From: Acidobacteriota bacterium | GTDB taxonomy: Bacteria > Acidobacteriota > Terriglobia > Bryobacterales > Bryobacteraceae | Direction of reading: 5' to 3' | DNA: 38,671 nt | NCBI GenBank assembly: GCA_016213775.1 | Contig: JACQZR010000094.1 | Location: forward strand, 1 to 38,671 | Shown: in pieces, positions 15,741 to 23,985 of the stretch | Layout: every line of letters begins with the position of its first letter | How positions within the stretch are numbered: position 1 is the stretch's first letter | Position numbers and translations under genes: made by a program | Notes under the pieces: generated by a model | Seen by the model: only the letters and a program-made list of their open reading frames with translations | What the model was told of the DNA's origin: nothing | The model's database searches: none

Positions 15741-17230
15741 AACCCAGCTTCCCACTGCGTTGGCGCATTCTCTGTCACGTCGTGTTAAACGTGCTGATGG
15801 TGATCGGCGTCATGCTCGCGCTGCTCTACTTTGAGTTTCAAGCCGGGCCTGATTCGCTGCTGCTGGCGCCCACCGACACGCGTCTTCGAGCACTGACGGA
15901 GCGCCTCACCACTGCGCTGGGCGAGGGGCCCGCCTCCGAGCGTGATCAGATCCTGCGGCAGGTCGGAGGCGAATACGGTGTCGAGCTTGGCCTGTATATC
16001 GAATCGGGCGAATACGTCGCCGGCGCTCTCACCAATCTGCCCAGCGAAGTCCGCGAATGGTTTCGTCCCCGAAGGATGCGGGAAGACAAACAGAAGGGCT
16101 CCCGGCCGCTGTTCAGCATGACGACTCCGAAGAAGAAAGGCGGCAAGAAGAAGGGCCCAGTGCACGAGATCCACATGCACGCCGACAGTTCCGGCTACTG
16201 GTTTGTCTCGCGGCTGCCAATCACGGCCCTGGACACTCCCGACATGCCCTTTGGGACGCTCATCATCCGCACTCCATCGATTCTGTTCAATCCACAGCTC
16301 TTCGATTTGCGGCCCTGGGTGTTCTCCATTGTCCTGCTCGGCACAGTAACCTTCACGTGCTGGGCGCCGTTCATTCGCGGCCTGACGCGCTCGGTGCAGG
16401 AGATGAAGGCGGGAGCGGAAATGATCTCCTGCGGTCACTTCGACGTGCAGTTGCCCGCGTCGCGTACCGATGAGATCGGGCAGTTGTGCGAGGCGCTGAA
16501 CCGCATGGCGAATCAGCTCAACGGATTCGTCTACGGGCAAAAGCGGTTTCTCGGCGACATCGCGCACGAGCTATCCGCGCCGATCGCACGAGTGCAGGCG
16601 AACATGGGGATTCTGGAGGAGCGCGTCCCGAAGCCGCTCGGTAATTACGTGGATGGCGTGGCGTCCGAAGTGAATCACATGTCGCATCTGGTGGATGATC
16701 TTCTGCAGTTTTCGCGCGCCAGCCTTGCGGCCGACGCTCCGAAGCTGGAGACGGTGAACATCGCCGATCTGGCAACGCAAGTAAAAGAGCGCGAGGCCAC
16801 CGGAGGCGCTGATGTACGCCTGGTGGAAGGGGGCGAGTTGAATGTGCGCGCCAATTCGCAGGGCCTGTTTCGCGCATTGTCCAACATTGTGCGCAACGCG
16901 CTCCGGTACGCCGGCCAAGATGGCCCCGTGCTCATTGGTGCTCGCATCGAGGACGGCCACGTCCTGCTCGCGGTGAGCGATCACGGCCCGGGCATCCCAG
17001 AAGATGCCCTCGACCGCGTCTTCGCGCCGTTCTACCGCGTCGAGATTTCGCGCTCGCGTCTCTCCGGCGGGGTGGGACTCGGGATGGCCATCGTTCGCTC
17101 CTGCGTCGAATCGAGCGGCGGGACCGTCTGGTGTACCAACCGCCAGCCTCGCGGTCTGGAAGTGACCATCCGGCTGCCGGAGGCATCGGCGGAAATCCCA
17201 GCATCGGCTTCACCCCACGCGCTAGCATGA
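15737..17230 (+). CDS. Sensor histidine kinase (CpxA-like)
   Basis: A 497-residue membrane kinase partner of the preceding regulator. One helix (VVLNVLMVIGVMLALLYFEF) precedes a periplasmic sensor region of about 160 residues that contains an unusual lysine-glycine run (PKKKGGKKKGP, about residues 130-140) and an HMH cluster. A second helix (WVFSIVLLGTVTFTCWAPFI) leads to a HAMP segment, the H-box FLGDIAHELSAPIARV with His277, and a full ATP-binding domain: NIVRNALRYA (N box), DHGPGIP (G1), FAPFYRVE (F) and GGVGLGMAIV (G2). The basic, His-containing sensor insert suggests recognition of metal or an anionic ligand, which is only an inference. Confidence 0.92.
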   Translation: MKPSFPLRWRILCHVVLNVLMVIGVMLALLYFEFQAGPDSLLLAPTDTRLRALTERLTTALGEGPASERDQILRQVGGEYGVELGLYIESGEYVAGALTNLPSEVREWFRPRRMREDKQKGSRPLFSMTTPKKKGGKKKGPVHEIHMHADSSGYWFVSRLPITALDTPDMPFGTLIIRTPSILFNPQLFDLRPWVFSIVLLGTVTFTCWAPFIRGLTRSVQEMKAGAEMISCGHFDVQLPASRTDEIGQLCEALNRMANQLNGFVYGQKRFLGDIAHELSAPIARVQANMGILEERVPKPLGNYVDGVASEVNHMSHLVDDLLQFSRASLAADAPKLETVNIADLATQVKEREATGGADVRLVEGGELNVRANSQGLFRALSNIVRNALRYAGQDGPVLIGARIEDGHVLLAVSDHGPGIPEDALDRVFAPFYRVEISRSRLSGGVGLGMAIVRSCVESSGGTVWCTNRQPRGLEVTIRLPEASAEIPASASPHALA

Positions 17231-17237
17231 CAGTGTA

Positions 17238-18179
17238 ATGGGTGTCGCCACAGTTCCAGAAGGTGTTTCCGAGCGGCCCCGTATTTCCACCTTTGCCTGG
17301 TGCGTTCTCGCCTACAACATCCTGGTTGTCGTGTGGGGCGCGCTCGTGCGGGCCACTGGATCGGGCGCCGGATGCGGCGAACACTGGCCGCTCTGCAACG
17401 GCACGGTTGTACCCACGTTTCCCCAATGGCACACGGCGATCGAATTCACTCACCGCGCCACCAGCGGACTCGCACTGCTTGCAGTCATCGTCATGTACTG
17501 GATGGTCCGCCGCGTTTTCTTACGAGCACATCTGGCCCGGCGCGCGGCCTTCTACTCGCTGGTCTTCATGATCAACGAAACGCTGGTTGGCGCATTGCTG
17601 GTGCTGCTTGGATTAGTGGCTGGCAGCCGTTCGCCCTGGCGTGCCGTTGTGCTCACTTTCCACCTAGCCAACACAATGATGCTGATCGGCTCCATCGCGC
17701 TCACCGCGTTCTGGAGCGGCAAGACCTCGCCGCGCTGGGAAGCCGATGCGCGCGGGAGGAAGATGTTCTACACAGCAGTGCTGCTGGCGGTCTTTACAGC
17801 CGCCGCGGGAGGTATAGCCGCGCTGGGCGATACGCTCTTTCCAGCCAGTTCCGTCGCCGCCGGAATACAGGAGGAGTTCGCACGCAACGCACATTGGATG
17901 GTGCGTCTCCGCGTGGTGCATCCCGTGCTCGCCGTGATTGCGGGGGTTTACTTTCTCTTCATGGTGATGAGCATTCCGGTGCGCCCCTGGACGGGCGCGA
18001 TAGCCGGCCTTACCATTGCACAGTTCGCTCTCGGCGGCTTGAACATCATTCTGCTTACCCCCCTTTGGACGCAACTCACACACCTCCTGCTAACCGACCT
18101 GCTGTGGGTCTCGCTCGTTCTCTACGGAGCCAGCATCCCCGCTGTGCGAAAAAATCCTGAAAAATCTGGTTCCCTCTGA
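17238..18179 (+). CDS. ctaA: Heme A synthase (COX15/CtaA family)
   Basis: A 313-residue polytopic membrane protein that oxidises heme O to heme A for cytochrome aa3-type oxidases. It has the family's N-terminal VVWGALVRATGSGAGCGEHWPLCNG with the paired cysteines, EFTHRATSGLALL carrying a heme-ligand His, then LTFHLANTMMLIGSIALTAFW with the second His, and in the C-terminal half RLRVVHPVLAVIAGVYF and LTHLLLTDLLWVSLVLYG with further heme ligands. About eight membrane helices. It starts 8 bases after the kinase stop, without a visible ribosome-binding site, so it may be co-transcribed with the two-component genes. No oxidase genes are in the window. Confidence 0.9.
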   Translation: MGVATVPEGVSERPRISTFAWCVLAYNILVVVWGALVRATGSGAGCGEHWPLCNGTVVPTFPQWHTAIEFTHRATSGLALLAVIVMYWMVRRVFLRAHLARRAAFYSLVFMINETLVGALLVLLGLVAGSRSPWRAVVLTFHLANTMMLIGSIALTAFWSGKTSPRWEADARGRKMFYTAVLLAVFTAAAGGIAALGDTLFPASSVAAGIQEEFARNAHWMVRLRVVHPVLAVIAGVYFLFMVMSIPVRPWTGAIAGLTIAQFALGGLNIILLTPLWTQLTHLLLTDLLWVSLVLYGASIPAVRKNPEKSGSL

Positions 18180-18207
18180 GCACTGCTGCTGTTAAACTGA
18201 AAACCAT

Positions 18208-18397
18208 AGCAATCCGGTACGCCGGCTTCCAAACGTAGGGAGCACGGCGTCGCAAAAGGGAACCCGGTGTAAGTCCGGGACTGCCCCGCAGCGGTAACCA
18301 GGAACGAAAGCCGCACATACGCACTGAGCACGTAAGTGCTTGGGAAGCAGCGGTGAGTAGGTTAACTGCCTGGAAGTCCGAAGACCTGCCGGAATGC
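18208..18397 (+). ncRNA. Cobalamin riboswitch
   Basis: A cis-acting RNA that binds adenosylcobalamin or a related corrinoid and represses the downstream gene. Conserved elements are all seen in order: GGGAACCCGGTG near 18258-18269, AAGTCCGGGACTGCCCCGCA (18271-18290) followed by GCGGTAACC, and the 3' B12 box AGTCCGAAGACCTGCC (18375-18390). The outer stem is formed by ATCCGG near 18212 with CCGGAAT at 18389-18395. It ends about 32 bases before the ATG of a TonB-dependent receptor, the standard arrangement for btuB-type transporters. Ends are approximate. Confidence 0.95.
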
Positions 18398-18428
18398 AGA
18401 ACTATTGTCTGCCTTCGAGGGAAAGGAC

Positions 18429-20819
18429 ATGACCGGACATCGCTTTTCATTGCTCTCTATTGGCGCGCTTGCGTTCGCGCTTTCTGCCCGCGCGGAGTAC
18501 ATCCACGGACGGGTTCTTGATCCTCAAAATGCCGCCGTCGCCCAGGCTTGGGTATCGCTCTATTCCCAAAGCGGCGCGGAAACACAAAAGGCCCGCACCA
18601 ACACATCCGGCGAGTTTTTGTTTGAGCGCCTCGCTCCGGGCGAATACTGGATCGAGGCATCGGCCACCGGCTTCGCAGTCGGGGGCTCGCGGCTGGTGCG
18701 TGCAGGGACTCAGCCCATCGACATTCGTCTTGACGTGGAACCGCTGCGGCAGCGAGTGGCGATTACAGCGGCCGGAGTGCCGCTGTCGCTGGAAGCAACC
18801 GCGAAAGCACTCGACGTGATTGATGTGCAGGACATCGACGCGCGCGCGGAGTTTTCGCTCGCCGAAACACTCCGTCAAGTGCCTGGCATGCGCGTGCAAC
18901 AACTCGGCGGACCCGGATCGTTCGTGCGTCTGCACACGCGTGGCTTGCGCGCCTATGACACGGCGATACTCATCGACGGCTTCCGGCTGCGCGACGCCGC
19001 AGCCCCGCAGGGCGACGCTACGGGGTACCTTGGCGATCTGCTGATTGTCGATCCGGCGCGTGTAGAGGTGCTGCGCGGCACTGGGTCTTCGCTGTATGGC
19101 ACGCATGCCATGGGCGGCGTGGTCCAGGTGGTGACCAATCAAGGTGGCGGCCCATTCCACGGCGAGTTCTCATCGGAAGGCGGCGGACTCGGCCTCTTCC
19201 GCGGCGGCACGCGAATGGGAGGCAGTGCGCTTTCCAACCGTCTGCAATTCTCCGCGGGCCTTACGCACCTCAACGTCACTCGCGGTGTGGATGGGGATGA
19301 TCGCGCCCGCAACACCAGCGCACAGGCATACGGGCAGTACCGTTTGTCGGACCGCACACGCTTTCATTCGCGCCTCTTCCGGAGCGATGCGTTCGGGGGC
19401 TTGAACAGTACTCCGTTCGCCGCTCCCGCGGCGAATCTTCCCGCGCGCGGCCTGATCGTCTCCACGGCGCTGGCCCCTGATCAGATCACGCTCGCTGAAG
19501 CGGGCAGGCCATTCACGTGGGGCGCCGCAACGTTTGCACCCGCGCTCAACGACCCCGATTCCCGGCGCATCGCGCACCAGCTCGCGGTGCTCACCGGGCT
19601 CACTCACGAACTGCGGGCGAACACCACCTTGCGAGTCAGCTATCAGGGCCTGGCAACCAACCGCGACAATCGCGACGGGCCTGGCGGCGTCCGCTTCCCT
19701 CCGCGCTTCAACAACTCGGCGGTCTATGACAGCCGCATCGACAACGCCAACGCGCGCTTGGATGCAACACTGGGCCGACACCTGATCAGCGCCGGCTACG
19801 AGTTCGAACGCGAGCGTTTCGAGAACATCTCCACCGACGAAAACCCCAACCCCGGCCAGCGTCTCTTCGCACGAACGTCGATTCAGCAGCGATCCAACAG
19901 CGTGTTCGCGCAGGACCAGATCCGCCTCATCGGCAGCCGCCTGCTGGTGTCGCTCTCGGCCAGATGGCAGGGTTTCGCCATCGACCGGCCCGCATTTGAA
20001 GGGGGCGCGCCCCAGTATCAGGGCGCGGCGTTGCGGGCCCCATCCGATGCCTACACCGGTGATGTGGCCATCGCCTATCTTGTGGCTCCGGGCACCAAAC
20101 TCCGCACGCACTTCGGCAATGCCTACCGCGCGCCCGCATTGTATGAGCGCTTCGGCACGGCCTTCTTCGGCGGGTCTTTTTCTCCGCTCGGCGATCCGCG
20201 CCTGACGCCGGAACGATCCGTAGCCATCGACGGCGGGATCGATCAATACCTTGCCCGGGGCCGCGCCCGCCTCAGCGCGACGTACTTTTACACGCGGCTG
20301 CAAAACGTCATCGCCTATGGTTCGTTGATTGGGCAGGACCCCTATGGCCGTTTCGGTGGTTATCTCAATACGCGCGGCGGTCTGGCGCGCGGCGTCGAAT
20401 TCAGCGGCGAGGCGCACCTCACGCGGTCCACGCGCTTCAACGCATCTTACACACACACCCGCTCACAAGAGCGCACGCCCTTGTTCGCCGATGGCCTGCT
20501 CTACTCCGTGCGCATCCCGCGAAACATGGGAACGTTCCTCATCGCCCAACGCATCGGCAAGCGCATCGAGATCACCACTGATGCCTCCTTGGCCGGCGAG
20601 TCCATCATGCCCTTGTTCGCCGGCAGCGGAACGCGCGCGTTCCTCATCGGCGGCTTGCGAAAGGTGGATCTCACGGGCTCGTACACGCACCCGGTGAGCG
20701 ACCGTCACCGTGTGCAGTTCTTTACGCGCATCGACAACATGTTCAACCAGACATGGTACGAGGACGGCTTCCGTGTGCCGAAAGCCTGGGCGACGGCCGG
20801 GCTGCGGTGGCTGTTTTAA
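18429..20819 (+). CDS. TonB-dependent receptor under cobalamin riboswitch (BtuB-like)
   Basis: A 796-residue outer-membrane receptor, probably for cobalamin or corrinoids, because a cobalamin riboswitch lies directly upstream. The ATG at 18429 follows AAAGGA. After a signal peptide (SIGALAFALSARA) comes a carboxypeptidase-regulatory-like domain of about 80 residues (IHGRVLDPQNAAVAQAWVSL, LAPGEYWIEASATGF), unusual for classical BtuB. The plug follows: ALDVIDVQDI as a TonB-box-like segment, LAETLRQVPGMRVQQLGG, TAILIDGFRLRD, VEVLRGTGSSLYGTHAMGGVV. The barrel ends with RIDNMFNQTWYEDGFRVP and a terminal aromatic (LRWLF). No other cobalamin genes are in the window. Confidence 0.9.
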   Translation: MTGHRFSLLSIGALAFALSARAEYIHGRVLDPQNAAVAQAWVSLYSQSGAETQKARTNTSGEFLFERLAPGEYWIEASATGFAVGGSRLVRAGTQPIDIRLDVEPLRQRVAITAAGVPLSLEATAKALDVIDVQDIDARAEFSLAETLRQVPGMRVQQLGGPGSFVRLHTRGLRAYDTAILIDGFRLRDAAAPQGDATGYLGDLLIVDPARVEVLRGTGSSLYGTHAMGGVVQVVTNQGGGPFHGEFSSEGGGLGLFRGGTRMGGSALSNRLQFSAGLTHLNVTRGVDGDDRARNTSAQAYGQYRLSDRTRFHSRLFRSDAFGGLNSTPFAAPAANLPARGLIVSTALAPDQITLAEAGRPFTWGAATFAPALNDPDSRRIAHQLAVLTGLTHELRANTTLRVSYQGLATNRDNRDGPGGVRFPPRFNNSAVYDSRIDNANARLDATLGRHLISAGYEFERERFENISTDENPNPGQRLFARTSIQQRSNSVFAQDQIRLIGSRLLVSLSARWQGFAIDRPAFEGGAPQYQGAALRAPSDAYTGDVAIAYLVAPGTKLRTHFGNAYRAPALYERFGTAFFGGSFSPLGDPRLTPERSVAIDGGIDQYLARGRARLSATYFYTRLQNVIAYGSLIGQDPYGRFGGYLNTRGGLARGVEFSGEAHLTRSTRFNASYTHTRSQERTPLFADGLLYSVRIPRNMGTFLIAQRIGKRIEITTDASLAGESIMPLFAGSGTRAFLIGGLRKVDLTGSYTHPVSDRHRVQFFTRIDNMFNQTWYEDGFRVPKAWATAGLRWLF

Positions 20820-20842
20820 CGGCCAATCGGTACACTTGACTT

Positions 20843-22198
20843 GTGGTGAAGCAGGCAACACAAGTCTCCGAGATTCAAGGTGCGGTATCGCCGTCACCGC
20901 TAATTGACAGCGCGGAATTCACCGCATTCTATGGGGAGCGTTTTCAGAGCGTGGAGGCCGATACAACCGCCTTCATGAGGCTGGAGCTCGAAAAGAACTA
21001 CAGGGGCTCCCCGTACCGGCGGTTTCTCACGGGCCACAGCGGATCCGGCAAGTCAACTGAATTGACCCGCCTCAGTCTCGATCTGAGTCAGAAATTCGAG
21101 TTCATCCGGCTCATGGCTCAGGACGAACTGTCTCCCTTTTCGGCCCAGCCTTTTGATCTCCTCCATCTCATGGCCCTTAGGATCACGGAACGGGCTCGCG
21201 ACCTGGATCTTTCCATGTCGGAAAGCATCCACAAGAGACTCGAAATTTGGTTTAGTCAAGTAACTACGAAGGAAACGCAGAGGAGAGGCACCGGTTCCAG
21301 CGCCGAAGTATCGGCATCCGTGGGAACGCCAAAACTATGGTCGTTCCTCCAGATGGCCGCAACCGTCAAAGGTGAAGCAAAGTACTCGAGTGACCGGACA
21401 GAGGAGAGCGTCCGGCAGAGGCTCCAGCGCTTGTCTGAACTCCGTGATTTGGCAAACGATGTGTTTTCGGAGGCGAACATCGCCTTGTTGAACTCCACCG
21501 GCAGAGAGTGGGTGTTCCTCATTGAAGACCTCGACAAACAGTCGGTCTCGGAAGCGGTTTTGGAAACCCTGTTCGTCAAGTACGCCAACCTTTGGGCGGA
21601 ATTGCAGGTGCATTTCATCTGCACAATCCCACTCTGGCTCACCTTCGGCGAGAAGGGGGCGAACTTGCGTCTGGAGACGAAAGTCCTTGTCGACATTCCC
21701 GTGTTCGACCAAACCCATCGCGTGCACAACAAAGGACGAGAGATACTTGGCAACATCCTCGATAAGAGGGTCTCCCCTGAGTTGTTCGCAGCGGGGTCAA
21801 AGGAGTTTCTCGTTCAGGCTGCGGGTGGGAACCTGCGCGACATGTTCTCCATCACGGCTAAAGCCGCAACCTTCGCGGAATTGAGGGGGCTCTCTCAGAT
21901 AGAGATGCCCCAAGCCGAACGCGCTGTAAACGACCTCAGAAACGAGTACCTCCGCCGCCTTGGAGAGACCAACCCCGAGACGGAGATCCCTTACGAGCAG
22001 AAAGCGAAGGTGCTGCAGGAAATCTACCGCGGAAGTCCACGCATCATTCAAACCCCCGTCCTGTATCGCCTCCTTCGATCCCGGGTGGTCCATGAGTACA
22101 ACAGGACCTATTGGTATGGACTGCCTCCCATGATGGTCGACATTCTAATCCAACAAGGCTATCTTGATGCTGGCAGCCGGGGAGGCTTGGAGCGGTAA
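20843..22198 (+). CDS. P-loop ATPase of STAND/AAA-like type, first gene of a two-gene module
   Basis: A 451-residue cytoplasmic ATPase. Walker A is GHSGSGKST (residues 64-72); Walker B is VFLIEDLDK with Glu228 and Asp229. Between them is a long region with an AEVSASVGTPKLW segment and a charged helical stretch. After Walker B come FICTIPLW (a sensor-1-like strand), LETKVLVDIPVFD and a C-terminal helical/winged-helix-like part (VLYRLLRSRVVHEYN, PPMMVDILIQQGYLD). This order matches KAP/STAND-type ATPases used as switches, but I cannot assign a named family. The GTG start is about 7 bases after a TACACT hexamer, which could mean a leaderless transcript. Its stop is 2 bases before the TPR gene start, so the two act together. 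No membrane helices. Confidence 0.7.
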   Translation: MVKQATQVSEIQGAVSPSPLIDSAEFTAFYGERFQSVEADTTAFMRLELEKNYRGSPYRRFLTGHSGSGKSTELTRLSLDLSQKFEFIRLMAQDELSPFSAQPFDLLHLMALRITERARDLDLSMSESIHKRLEIWFSQVTTKETQRRGTGSSAEVSASVGTPKLWSFLQMAATVKGEAKYSSDRTEESVRQRLQRLSELRDLANDVFSEANIALLNSTGREWVFLIEDLDKQSVSEAVLETLFVKYANLWAELQVHFICTIPLWLTFGEKGANLRLETKVLVDIPVFDQTHRVHNKGREILGNILDKRVSPELFAAGSKEFLVQAAGGNLRDMFSITAKAATFAELRGLSQIEMPQAERAVNDLRNEYLRRLGETNPETEIPYEQKAKVLQEIYRGSPRIIQTPVLYRLLRSRVVHEYNRTYWYGLPPMMVDILIQQGYLDAGSRGGLER

Positions 22199-22200
22199 CC

Positions 22201-23985
22201 ATGAGCGACGCTCTATCCCACGGCGAAGCACGGGAAATCCTGCACCTGTGGGCCGGCAAGCCGGGCCGTGGACTCGCTCTCGTCGAGTTCACCTCGGAAC
22301 CCGAACGCACCGTGCTGGCGGCCGAGCTTGCTGCCATCGAGCTACGCCCATTGAAATCGGAGACTGCCGAGAATTCGGTCCGTCAACTGGTGGACCAGAT
22401 CGCCGGTCACAGCCGCGAGGTCGTCTCCGTCGCAGGATTCGAATCTGCCTTTCCTTCGCGGCACGATCGCGAACAAGCCATTGCAATGCTGAATTTCCTA
22501 CGCGAGAAGATCGCTGGTGCGGAGTTGAGGCAGATCTGGTGGATGACGCCCGAGACGGGCGAACTGTTCCGGCTGCGCGCGCCCGACATGTGGTCCTGGT
22601 TCTCCCCGCGGTTGGAACTGCACACTACGACAGCGGCTACAAGCGATCCAACCCAACAACTCCATCCCAATGCGTCCGTCAGCCTCGATCAAGCCCGCAG
22701 GCGAATTCTCGATGCGTCTTCACGTATTGAGACCGCCCAGCGTAACGGTATCCCGTCCGACGTTCTGTGGGTGGATCTCGCCTACCCGGCTTTGTCCCTA
22801 CTGCGTCAGACCGGCGCCCAGAAGGAATTCATCACCGAGCGCGATCGCTTTATCCAATTGATATACGGGATTTCCGAAGATGCAGCCAGGCTCTCCAAAA
22901 TCCACTCCGACCTCGAAAAGATGTCCGCCCACGGCGCTTTCACTGCCGCAGCCGAACTGGCTACGGAAAGCGAAATGATCATCCCGGGAGCCTCTCCGGT
23001 GGCTTGCATCGACAGGCTTCGAACTATCGGCGGCGCGGAAATTCGCGCTGGCTTCCTGGAGCGCGGCGAGCGCAGGTTGAAGATAGCGCATGACCTGGCT
23101 GTCCACGAGCTTGGAGAATCCTCCACCATCACGGCTGCCACCGCCGCTGACCTGGCCTGGGCGATGGTACAGCGTGGCGACTACGCAGGCGCGGTCTCTC
23201 TGCAGCAACAAGCCTTGTCCGTGCGCCAGTCGCAGTTCGGGGAGGAGCATCCGGAAACCGCGTCCGCAATCAATGCTCTCGCCGCTTTCTACGAGCATGC
23301 GGGGCGGTATGTTGAATCGGAAACCCTTCACCGCCGCGCATTGCACATTCAAGAACGAACACTGGGGATTCAGCATCCGGAAACTCTCGCATCCATCAGC
23401 AACCTTGCCATCGCTTGTCAAAGACAGGGACGATTCACGGAGGCCGAGCACCTCTACCGAAGGGCGGTGGAGGTTACGCAGCGTCTGCTCGGACCGGACC
23501 ATCCCGATTCTCTCGCCCCCCTTACGAATCTGGCAAGCGTTTTGGTTAGTCAAGGGAAGTTCGCGGAGGCCGAACCAATGTACCTCCAGTCCTTGCAGGC
23601 GAACGAGAAAGCCCTTGGGTCCGACCATCCATCAACCCTCACCGTCGTCAATAACCTCGCCGTACTCTACAGGCGGCTTGGTCGACGGACGGAAGCATTT
23701 CAGCTTTACCATCGCGCCCTCGATGCTAGAACGCGAGTTCTCGGACCGGCTCACCCCCACACCCTGTCCACAGTAAACAATCTTGCGATGCTCCTGGAGG
23801 AGCAAGGCCAGCTTACCGAAGCCGAGCAGTTATTCCGGCAAGCTCTCACTGGTGCGGAATCGACATTGGGCCCCGACCACCCCGACACGCGAGGCTACCG
23901 TCATAACCTCCAGCGCGTTCAAACAGCCGCCTTGCTTAACGCAGTTCCAAATCCATCCGCCGAACACAAAACGCATCATAGGTGA
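22201..23985 (+). CDS. TPR protein with an N-terminal NLR-associated-type domain, second gene of the module
   Basis: A 594-residue protein. The first 145 residues form a compact alpha/beta domain (LALVEFTSEPERTVLAAELA; IAMLNFLREKIAGAELRQIWWM; LFRLRAPDMWSWFSPRLEL). This last block, a strand followed by APDMWSWFS, resembles the segment found before TPR arrays in bacterial NLR-like proteins where a domain passes a judgement-like strand to the sensor. A helical linker follows, then from about residue 305 to 560 six tandem kinesin-light-chain-type TPRs of 42 residues, each ending HPET, HPDS, HPST, HPHT or HPDT. TPR arrays bind proteins. Its last 50 bases overlap the end of the opposite-strand hydrolase gene. 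The function is unknown; a sensor role beside the ATPase is inferred. Confidence 0.75.
   Translation: MSDALSHGEAREILHLWAGKPGRGLALVEFTSEPERTVLAAELAAIELRPLKSETAENSVRQLVDQIAGHSREVVSVAGFESAFPSRHDREQAIAMLNFLREKIAGAELRQIWWMTPETGELFRLRAPDMWSWFSPRLELHTTTAATSDPTQQLHPNASVSLDQARRRILDASSRIETAQRNGIPSDVLWVDLAYPALSLLRQTGAQKEFITERDRFIQLIYGISEDAARLSKIHSDLEKMSAHGAFTAAAELATESEMIIPGASPVACIDRLRTIGGAEIRAGFLERGERRLKIAHDLAVHELGESSTITAATAADLAWAMVQRGDYAGAVSLQQQALSVRQSQFGEEHPETASAINALAAFYEHAGRYVESETLHRRALHIQERTLGIQHPETLASISNLAIACQRQGRFTEAEHLYRRAVEVTQRLLGPDHPDSLAPLTNLASVLVSQGKFAEAEPMYLQSLQANEKALGSDHPSTLTVVNNLAVLYRRLGRRTEAFQLYHRALDARTRVLGPAHPHTLSTVNNLAMLLEEQGQLTEAEQLFRQALTGAESTLGPDHPDTRGYRHNLQRVQTAALLNAVPNPSAEHKTHHR

Noticed and set aside
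19170-20456. 428-codon minus-strand frame inside the BtuB-like receptor
   Set aside because: Antisense shadow; no motif, no ribosome-binding site, and the real gene is strongly supported.
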